Positions 56,170 through 64,000 of a stretch of 64,000 nt of DNA are shown one piece after another. Source of the DNA: Macrolepiota albuminosa (Eukaryota; Basidiomycota; Agaricomycetes; Agaricales; Agaricaceae); the NCBI GenBank assembly GCA_027475525.1, contig JAMWFC010000049.1:621297-685296 (forward strand). The letters are read 5' to 3'. Under the pieces are notes generated by a model. The model made no database searches. It was not told the DNA's origin and saw only the letters and a program-made list of their open reading frames with translations. Numbering within the stretch: position 1 is the first letter of the stretch; the number at the start of each line of letters is the position of its first letter. The position numbers and the translations under genes were made by a program.

Positions 56170-59100
56170 CTAGGACCCGGATGACGATGCTCCCGCGACA
56201 GCGCCCGTCTCAGTCACCATTGCCTCCTCCTCCAGTGCGACGTTAATCGCGGGAGGGGGAGGCGCCGATTCCATCCTCGGTGGGGTTATAGGCCCCTCGG
56301 CTGCAGGCGTGTCTACCACCATAGGCTCTGTTAGTGCGACGTTAATCGCTGAAGCGGTGGTGGTAAGCGTACCATGATCTGCCGTGCGTGACAGGAGATT
56401 GACCCGGCCTGGGTCCATGTCTGCTGCTGGCAGGTCATGCGCTGCCGAGCGTTTTAGGAGATTGACCCGATTCGGGTCCATGCCAATCAAGTAATAGAGG
56501 CCGTTGGCCTCAGGATTTTCCGGGAGCTTGCTCTCCTCGTGGTGCTTGAACATCAGACGATAGTGATCGTCTTCAGTCATCTCCCGCCATCCATCCCATT
56601 GCGGGATTGCGGCGGGGGTGCCATACTTGGAGAGGCGCTCCATACGCTCGTCATCAACCTGCTTAAAGATGTCCATAGACATCGTGGGGGAGTGGAACTG
56701 CTGTTCCAGGAAGACTACGCCGTACGTGTACGCGTGGTCCACCCATTCCAGCGGAATCCGGTTGTGTAACAAGACGCGTAACGCGTCGTCGTCGGAGAAG
56801 TTCCGTGCATGGTCGTCGGGCACGTGAACTTGATGAATTTCGAGCTGCGGCCCACGTTGGGGCTCAAATGGCTGCTCGGGAAACATGGCGTCATACGAGG
56901 CAATCGCCTCTCGGTAAAGCCCTGGTCGGGCCACGACGAGGGTCATGCGCCGTACGATCACCGGCTTGGCTGCGCTGTTAGCGCACAATGCTCGACATAA
57001 GGCGAACCCAAAGAGGGTCCGCCAGTGCATGCGGTAGGCATGATCCACGGCGATACCTTGATAGGTATTCTCCAGCCCAGGTCGACCAAAGACCAGCGCG
57101 TACTGCGCCAGTTGGTCCAAGTCGAACGGTGTGGCTGGATCCTGAGCGCGCATTACGCGCAGCGCCGTGGTGCCATCGTCTTTTGTGCGCAAAAAGCGCC
57201 CCGGAATGTGTCGTCGCTCGACAAGAGCGAGGTCGTCAGGGCCCTGCATCGGGTTGACGAGGTCTTGGTACCTAGGCTCCTTCATCAGGAGCTGCATGGT
57301 TCGGTCGTGCAGAGCCTCCACTGTTCGCTGCGCGAACATCTGGAGCTCTGTGATCAGCATATACGCGACGATTCTGTCGCGACGCGGGACGTGTACATTG
57401 GCGTAATACTTATAGAGCCGGTCCAGCTCTAGAGGAGTGCGGGGAAGACCGCGTGGGGCGTGCTTGTAAACAATCGTGCCCGGTATGTGGGCAGGATGGC
57501 CAGAGGAATATTCGTATGACGCCGCTCTATTGGCGTCAGCTCCCATCAACACCGTATTCGTGGCATACGAATAATAGGTGCAATGGCTGAGTGCTCCTCT
57601 AAAGCACGAGTTCATTCGCTCGATATCGAGCGGACCCCACACCTTCACCCCCAAGCCATCGGGGATCCTCCCCGAACACTCATCCTCGGCCCTCGCCTTC
57701 TGGGCCTTTAGCTCCTTGGCGTGGACCGCCTTCTTCTTTGCAATGCGCTTATTGCGCGCTACTCGTTGGAATCGGTCTGCGGCCGATTCCCCCTCCTCCC
57801 CGTCCTCCTCCTGCTCCGAGCTCGACTCCCCATAGTTGCTCTCGTCGGACAGGGACGGTACTGGTTTCTTGCCCTTATCGGGCCTAGTCTTTCCGAGCTC
57901 GACTCCCCATAGTTGCTCTCGTCGGACAGGGACGGTACTGGTTTCTTGCCCTTATCGGGCCTAGTCTTCCCCTCGAGGTCGCCACCAGACCATCATACTG
58001 CTCCGGCGTACGGGGGTCTGGGGTCAAGACGACCACGGGGTACTTTGCTGGTGGGGCCGGTACAAACACCGGCAGCATAAACAACATCTGGACTTCTCCC
58101 GCTCGTGCGGGAATGCCAGCAGGAAAGAGTATAACCTCCAATTTGGAGGCATCGAGGGGCGGCTTGCGGCCGCGACGCTGACGAGACGGCCCCGACTTGG
58201 TCAGGGCGGCCGATTCGGGTTGTGGCTGAGCCACCGGAGGAGCAGGCGCATTTCGCGCCAGAGTATTCCCTCCAGGCCCAGCGCGAGGAGTAACAGTAAC
58301 GGGCGCTCTTGGCGCCACAGCGACGGGTTTGGACCCCCTAGGTGGGGCCCGAGATGATGCGGCTTCCCGCTGACCCAAGGACAGACCTGCCAAGGGTTCA
58401 CTGACGGCAGCCAGCGACTCTGACGAGGCCTGCGAGCCCGACTCGGGTAACCGCGATGACGAAGCCACGGGCTGAAGAGGCTGCTCATGGCGCGCGAATT
58501 GCGCTTCCGACGGCATCCTTGCCTGTGGAGGAGCGACCGGTCGACTGGGCTGATATCTCGCCCTCTTGACCTCAGCGGTCGATTCCTCACTCGTGGCGAT
58601 TTTGCGCTTAGACGCGCGCTCGATCTGCTCCAGCGCTGCGACGCGCTGCCTCTTCATCAGCTCGATCTGGTCGAGCAATCCCTCCATCACCATCACGGCC
58701 AAACTGTCCTGCAGAAAGGACGCAGTTGCAGGGACTGGCTGTCCCGCTGCTTCCAGTCTGCCCAACAACCTATCTGACCCAACTACACTCTGCGCTTGTG
58801 GCGCAGGCTCCTCATACGACTCTGCTGCGGGCCGATGAGCCCATGGAACTGACGGCGGCCCCGTCACCACACCTGCATACGTCGGATACGACGCAGACGA
58901 GCGTGAGGGCGGTTCCTGATAGTACCTATCCTCCGGGCGCCCATAGCGCCCATCATCATCGACCTCCATCTCTTGCGAGTGGAGGGGCGTTTGGTAAGGA
59001 AGCGGCTCCTCGCGGCCCGGGTAGGCCACGCCCGCTGACTGCAACTGACTCGCCGCCGGATATGGCGGCTGCCTCTGAAAATGGGACAACTGAGATGACG

Positions 59101-59179
59101 GCTGTATATTCGGGGGTCTCCCCCCTCCACTAGAGCCTTGCCGGCTCTGATCACTTTTTTGCGGCCCCCAATAGGCCAT
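56170..59179 (-). CDS. Elem-F ORF-X: ~1000-residue protein downstream of pol
   Basis: Likely start ATG 59179 (MAYWGPQKSDQSRQG), 33 bp after a CAG preceded by a pyrimidine tract; a frame is open from 59305. N-terminal half Pro/Gln/Ser-rich with a helical patch (LLDQIELMKRQRVAALEQIE) and Pro/Ala-rich basic stretches; a charged bridge (SSSEQEEDGEEGE, KRIAKKKAVHAKELKAQKAR) leads to the C-terminal half (57654-56170), which has KVWGPLDIERMNSCF, VYKHAPRGLPRTPLEL, YALVFGRPGLENTY, MHWRTLFGFALCRAL, RPGLYREAIASYD, EWVDHAYTYGVVFL and QWDGWREMT. The last five motifs are shared with Elem-C and Elem-E. The 77-bp duplication at 57815 breaks it; collapsing it alone does not join the two halves, so one more single-base shift lies near 57985-58010. 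No membrane or known enzymatic motif. Function unknown. Confidence 0.8.
57815..57968. repeat. 77-bp tandem duplication 19
   Basis: Copies 57815-57891 and 57892-57968, identical, within the charged bridge of Elem-F ORF-X. Confidence 0.95.
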
Positions 59180-59212
59180 TCTAAAGCAACACGTAGACGA
59201 CGTGTATTGGGA

Positions 59213-59237
59213 CTGAGGAAAGAAAGAAAAAAAACAA
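59213..59237 (-). promoter_or_regulatory. Pyrimidine tract plus CAG ahead of Elem-F ORF-X
   Basis: On the minus strand a T/C run (TTTTTTTTCTTTCTTTCCTCAG) ends 33 bp before the ORF-X ATG. It has the form of a strong 3' splice site; a CT-rich promoter element is the alternative. Confidence 0.5.
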
Positions 59238-59406
59238 TCTCCCAGCTCCGCCAGTGGTGTAAACAACCACAAACACACGCCACCCGGCGCCGCGTCGGCG
59301 ATCATAATCGCCTAAATAGTTACAATCACAGCCACACTTAGTGGCCACCCGGTCATTTACCGGCAATCAAAGTGGACTTCGTCCACATTCCACCACCACA
59401 CGCGCA

Positions 59407-62400
59407 TTACGCGCGTTTTGCTAGCTGCTGAGGGCGTTTCACGCCCTGCAGCTCTAGATACCTGTCCATCGCTGCAAGGTCTTTGCAGTTTACTAGCGGT
59501 TCCCAGGTAGTATCACCTAAGCTCCACCTTACCTCGAATTCGAGGCTTCCCCTTGTCCAACGATGACCTATCAGGTCATCTACGAACCACTCCTGGTCAT
59601 TACCAGTTCCAAAATCATACGGCTCCGGAGTTGCTCGATTAGGAAAGAGCGCATCACTACTGGCCATATATGGTCGCAATAGCGACACATGAAATTTGGG
59701 GACTATCCTACGCGCTTGCAGCGCATGGGGTAGTTCCAGCACGTAGTTCGACGTACTCGGCTCCGCTTCAAGGACCTTATACGGTCCAATCCACTTTGGA
59801 CACAACTTACTCGCTCTGCCTTTCGGCAGGTTCAGGTTTTTCGTAGAAAGGTACACTAGGTTCCCTTTCTCGATTTCTGGTTCCTCACGTCTGCGACTAT
59901 TCGCGTGTTTGGTTTGCCAGACGCGCGATTCTATAATCGCATCATGGGCATCTGCCAGATTCCTTAGCGCGTTGCGCGCAAACTGCTTGACTCCCACATG
60001 AATAGCTTCGTCCGTACGAAGTTCACGAATCATGGATGGCATGTAGCCATTGTTGAGTTCAAAGGGTGAGTACCCTGTAGTCTCTGATATGCTCGCATTT
60101 ATCGCGAATTCCACGAGTGGGCATCTATCCACCCAGTCCTTCTGGTCAGGACGTACGAATGCTCGCAAGATCTGTGCGATATTTCTATTCGCACGTTCCG
60201 TTTGACCATCCGTTTGCGGATGAAACGATGTCGACATGAGCAACTTTGCTCCTAGCAGCTTGTGCAGCTCCTTCCACCATTTGGAAGTAAACTTAGCATC
60301 TCGATCGCTCACGATCGAGCTGGGCAGTCCATGGAGACGTACTATCTCGTTGAGATAGATCCATGACAAGTCTGACGCGGTCATGGTGGTTCTCACCGGA
60401 ATGAGATGGACCATACTGGTCATTCTGCAGATCACTACCCACAGGTAGTTAAAGCCTTTCGACTCGGGGAACGGACCTATAAAGTCCATCCCAATCGAGT
60501 CCCAAGGTTTGACCGGGATGGGTAGCGAATGCAGCTTTCCCGGTGGCTTCAAAGTCGACACTTTCGACTGTTGACATAGCTCGCATGTCGAGCAGAATTG
60601 GCTCGTCTCTTTGGCCATTTGCGGCCACCAGTACCAGCGTCGCACGTAGTCCAGCGTTTTCTGAGTTCCGAAGTGGCCCACCACTGTGTGGGCCTGATCC
60701 AGGATAGTCGTAATTAACGACCTCTCCCGGGGGATGCAGATGACTTTGGACCCCGCGGGTCTGATAAGGTAGATGAGCTGTTGCTCCACCTTGAAGCGCG
60801 GGTGCGCTTGGATATTGTTCAAAATCTCTACACAGAGATTATCATCCTTGTATCCCTGTTGGATACGTGTGCGGAACTGCGCATTGCCTAGATCGGCCGG
60901 TGCAGGATTATGGTCTTGTGACTCCAATGCTTGCTGGAGCGTCATCTCAGCCCCTCTCGTAGGCACCTCTTGCCTCGTCTCTTCACGAATCTGAGGGGCC
61001 TCATGTTCCAGCAATACCTGGGCTTCAATATCGCGAGTTTCTCGCTGTTCGTGCAGTCGCTTACTGCGACGTGTTTCCTGCGCTCGCATGGCACGTAGCT
61101 CGACCCTATGTTCCTTTCTCGCTGTTCGTGCAGTCGCTTACTGCGACGTGTTTCCTGCGCTCGCATGGCACGTAGCTCGACCCTATGTTCCTTGATTTCG
61201 TGGAACCGATGCAGGGGCAAATCTTCGCCTTCGGGGTCAATACGTTTGTCCGCCTGGACATAGTCATGCGCGTCATGGACGTCATCTCGGGTATCACTCT
61301 CGAAATATCGAGACAGGCAGTCTGCGACTTTGTTCAATTCACCCTTCACATATGTGATGTCGAACTGATACCGCGACATGTAGTCGATCCAGCGACGTTG
61401 TCGCGGAGATAGGTGCACCTGAGTCTTGAAAAACTCTAGTGCTTTGTGATCCGTAATGATATGGATCTTGTATCCCATCAGTTTATCCTCCCATTTTAGG
61501 AGGGCTTCCAGGATAGCGAGTGTTTCTAACTCGTGTACAGCATAATTCTGCTGGGCAGCAGTGAATTTACGGGACATAAATCCCGCTGGTCGGCAAGTCT
61601 GCCACGTTTTACCCTGGCCAAACATGGCCCCAACCCCAGTCTTCGACGCATCGCAAATGAGCCAGATGGGCTCGTCGATGCGTGGGTCAATTGGCCGGAT
61701 GACCGGCGTTTTCGCGCATATGCGCTTAATCATCTCAAAACACCGCTGATGCAGCGGTCTCCAATGAAACGGTGACCCATTCTGGGTCATGGCCATAAGT
61801 GGCCCAGTGTATGCAGTGATGTCTGGCAAGAAATTGCCAATATAGTTCACCAGTCCGACAAATCGTTGGATATCATTATATGTGCGTGGAGTACGCCACT
61901 CTCGGATTCGGTCGAGCTTATCCGTATCAGGATGAATGCCCTTCTCGTCAATGACGTGACCGAGACAATCTATACTCGTTGCGTACAACTTGCACTTCTT
62001 CCATTTGAGATAGAGGCTGGCCTTCCGTAGTCGTTCAAATACGACTCGTAGGTGCTGCTCATGCTCCTCAATAGAGTCAGAAAATATGAATATATCGTCT
62101 AAATAGACGTGCATGAACTTCCCGATTACATCTCGGAAGATTGAGGTCATTAACCTCTGAAATGTCGCCGGTGCATTACAATCACCAATCTGCATGATGT
62201 TACTCACGAACGTCCCCATCAGGGACGAGAACAGTGTCTTCGGTATATCCTCTTCGCGGATGCGAACCTGTTCGTACGCGTCTGTGAGGTCGATTTTCGA
62301 CCGATACTTTGCTGTAGCAACATCTTCTCGTATCACTTCCTGATCTGGAAGAGGTGTTACATCCTTGACGGTATTATCATTGCGCTGTCGCGCATCCAAT

Positions 62401-63395
62401 GCCGTCCGCAACGTTCCATCCTTCTTGGGGATACAAAGCAATGGTGCAGCTTGCACCGCTGGTCGTGGTTCCCACCACTTCGCGTTTATGTATCTGTTCG
62501 TCTTTTCACGAAGTTGATCCTGAAGTGCTCGCGGGCAGCGAGGCAAATGATACTTGTACTGCTTGTTATCGTCAATGAGGTTGATCTCATGATTAACCTC
62601 CCGCCACGGAGGAAGCTCCTCCTTCGTTCCATTGACGATATCAGCGAACTCCCGTTGCCATTGCTGGCGCAATCGAGGAATATCCTCCTCTGTAAGGCTC
62701 AACGCCTTGCCTTTTCCTTTGACTACGCGTGCTACACGCGGCTGAACCTTTGGCTCAAATCGCTCCCGTAAGGCACGTACGTGCTCTTCTATGAGATCTC
62801 CCGGGTTCAACCTTACAACGGGTTGTCTACCCCCCACTCTCGTCGCACTTAACGACGACTGCACGCTTCTCGCTTTCAGCGAAAGCCCATCCAGTACAAT
62901 ATCCACTGTTTCGGATATCTCATCCTCTCGTGCATGACGGTACACTTCCCCCGTCTGGGTCGCCTGCCCCCGTCCCATGGTCTGCGTCACCATTGACGCC
63001 ACCAATTCGTTCCACTCTCGTGGCATACGTGGGTCATACGCCCATTGCACTCCTGGCCGTGGCACTGGTCGATCTATTAGCGACCTAGTGCTACCCACAG
63101 TTCCCATCGTACTGTATACCTCGTCCTCGACGAGATCCTCCACCTTCACTCGAGAGCTAGTCGGCTGGCATTCCAGCGACTCCACCACGCGTTTACTACG
63201 CTCATTCTTGCACTGCGCAGCCTGTTTAGGCTTTCCATTGGTACACCCAGTCACATCCGGGTGCTTCCCCTTCTTCAGAGTTCCTTGGAACTCTTCCTCA
63301 GTCATCAGTATAGCCGGCGAATCAGCCGGCAGGCTTTTCGGTGGGGCCTGTTCGTCCTCCACCTCCTGTACAGTCGCTCTCCTGCGACCATCTAG
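59407..63395 (-). CDS. pol: Elem-F pol: RT, RNase H, integrase, chromodomain
   Basis: Starts immediately after the in-frame TGA (63396-63398), reading LDGRRRATVQEVEDEQ, and is open to 60942; removing the 77-bp duplication at 61038-61191 carries the frame to the stop at 59407 (about 1300 residues). RT with LLCIPKKDGTLRTALDARQR, DLTDAYEQVRI and VYLDDIFIFSDS (near 62085-62115); RNase H (WLICDASKTGVGAMF, DHKALEFF); integrase HHCC (HTVVGHFG...CELCQQ), core with GMDFIGPF (near 60480), SDRDAKFTS (near 60300) and TERAN (near 60195); GPY module; chromodomain FEVRWSLGDTTWEP (near 59520). All catalytic residues I can see are present. ORF-X follows after 227 bp. Expression presumably needs TGA readthrough, since no good ATG opens this frame. 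Confidence 0.9.
61038..61191. repeat. 77-bp tandem duplication 20
   Basis: Copies 61038-61114 and 61115-61191, identical. Breaks Elem-F pol between RNase H and integrase; collapsing it restores the frame. Confidence 0.95.
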
Positions 63396-64000
63396 TCAGT
63401 TGCGCTCATCACGCCGCTTTTCAGTTGCGCGATAGCGCCTCAAACGACCATCTGTATCGTTCAACACCACTTTCTCCGCCTTCAGAGGCGTACCATTCAC
63501 AACGACCATGTCGTTCACGAAATCCAGCGACACCTTGTTCTTACGCATGAACGGCGTACCGATAATCATGTCATAGCGATCAAAATTCGCTATATCCACG
63601 TATTCCTTCGTCGACGTTCCTGACGTCTTTATTCTCACCTCCGCGCCAAACTGCACCATAGCGCGACTCCCCACAGTCCCCAGCTGGAGCATCAAAGGCT
63701 CCTCCAGTTCATGAACGCGAATCGCGTTGACGTGAGCAAACTGGGGCGTAATGCCCGTAGTGGTACTCCCGGAGTCCCACAACGTCCATGCCGGATGTCC
63801 ATTGACATCAACATAAGTGACCAGGCACTCCTTCTCTTCGGGAGTGTAGCGCGGCCGCTGCAACTTATTAGTTGCCTTCTGCAGGGTGACGCGTCTCATT
63901 CGGACGCGCTGATCTCCCCGGCACTCCGTCAGTGCAAACAGGTGTTCCTCCTCGTCATCACGAGCATAGTAGTCGCTGTCGTACACATCCACTGCGACGT
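63396..64000 (-). CDS. gag: Elem-F protease (C-terminal end of gag-protease, partial)
   Basis: Runs in from the right edge. Acidic spacer (DVYDSDYYARDDEEEH), a basic patch (RRVTLQKATNKLQRPRYT), then the aspartic protease: TLWDSGSTTTGITPQF near 63745-63790 and MIIGTPFMRKN near 63545-63570. It ends KRRDERN and TGA at 63396-63398; the next bases are CTAG and the pol frame continues without a shift. The gag part is outside the window. Confidence 0.88.
   Translation of the reverse strand, partial: VAVDVYDSDYYARDDEEEHLFALTECRGDQRVRMRRVTLQKATNKLQRPRYTPEEKECLVTYVDVNGHPAWTLWDSGSTTTGITPQFAHVNAIRVHELEEPLMLQLGTVGSRAMVQFGAEVRIKTSGTSTKEYVDIANFDRYDMIIGTPFMRKNKVSLDFVNDMVVVNGTPLKAEKVVLNDTDGRLRRYRATEKRRDERN

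Larger units (their letters stand above)
55582..64000 (-). mobile_element. Elem-F: family 1 Ty3/gypsy element, runs off the right edge
   Basis: 3' LTR 55582-55757, PPT and stem-loop, 3' UTR with 28-bp repeats, ORF-X (56170-59179), pol (59407-63395), in-frame TGA (63396-63398), protease (63399-64000). gag and 5' LTR lie outside. Best preserved family 1 copy: apart from two 77-bp duplications and one further shift in ORF-X, the visible reading frames are open. Confidence 0.9.

Noticed and set aside
57472..57660. A separate short gene start in the middle of Elem-F ORF-X
   Set aside because: The apparent start is a TTG inside a frame that is open upstream; the break is due to duplication 19 and a nearby shift.
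1..64000. Host protein-coding genes
   Set aside because: Every substantial ORF fits a retroelement or a shadow; the only unexplained coding-like pieces (4338-4532, 50880-52194) sit inside or next to Elem-H.

Overview
The window looks like genomic DNA of a filamentous basidiomycete, most likely an agaricomycete (inference). The signs are chromodomain-type Ty3/gypsy retrotransposons, short ~50-bp GTAAGT/GTGAGT...AG introns, and extensive CpG-to-TpG decay of older copies. I found no host gene, tRNA, rRNA or CRISPR array. Essentially all 64 kb can be read as LTR retrotransposons nested inside one another.

Layout. The oldest sequence is Elem-H (minus-strand pol 52430-55401, an opposite-strand ORF 50880-52194, probably a scrap at 4338-4532); its own LTRs lie outside the window. 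Three elements sit in it: Elem-A (minus, 1-4337, cut by the left edge), Elem-B (plus, 4533-50842) and Elem-F (minus, 55582 to beyond the right edge, next to an extra LTR at 55402). Elem-B is split by Elem-C (minus, 5638-29404) and Elem-E (plus, 37527-49637). Elem-C is split by the young Elem-D (minus, 7233-18825) and by an 864-bp solo LTR (25856-26719); Elem-E carries a 685-bp solo LTR (41173-41857). The deepest nest has four levels (H, B, C, D). Target-site duplications (TSDs), and homologous uninterrupted copies elsewhere in the window, confirm the B/C, C/D, B/E and both solo-LTR junctions.

Family 1 (A, C, E, F): LTRs of 176-240 bp, 5-bp TSDs, gag-protease in one frame, a single in-frame TGA followed by CTAG or CTTG, then RT, RNase H, integrase and chromodomain, and after pol an additional ~1000-residue ORF (called ORF-X here) in the place an env would occupy but without membrane features. 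Family 2 (B, D): LTRs of ~940 bp, a 4-bp TSD, a tRNA-type PBS, gag-protease overlapping pol in the -1 frame, and between pol and the 3' LTR a six-exon gene on the opposite strand encoding a Cys6 cluster protein. Family 3 (H) also carries an opposite-strand ORF with a Cys6 cluster and a coiled coil in the same place.

Assembly caution. The window contains 20 direct tandem duplications, every one with a period of exactly 77 bp. This is the signature of contig ends joined without merging a k=77 de Bruijn overlap. Since 77 is not a multiple of 3, each one inside a gene creates a false frameshift, so several genes look more broken than they are.
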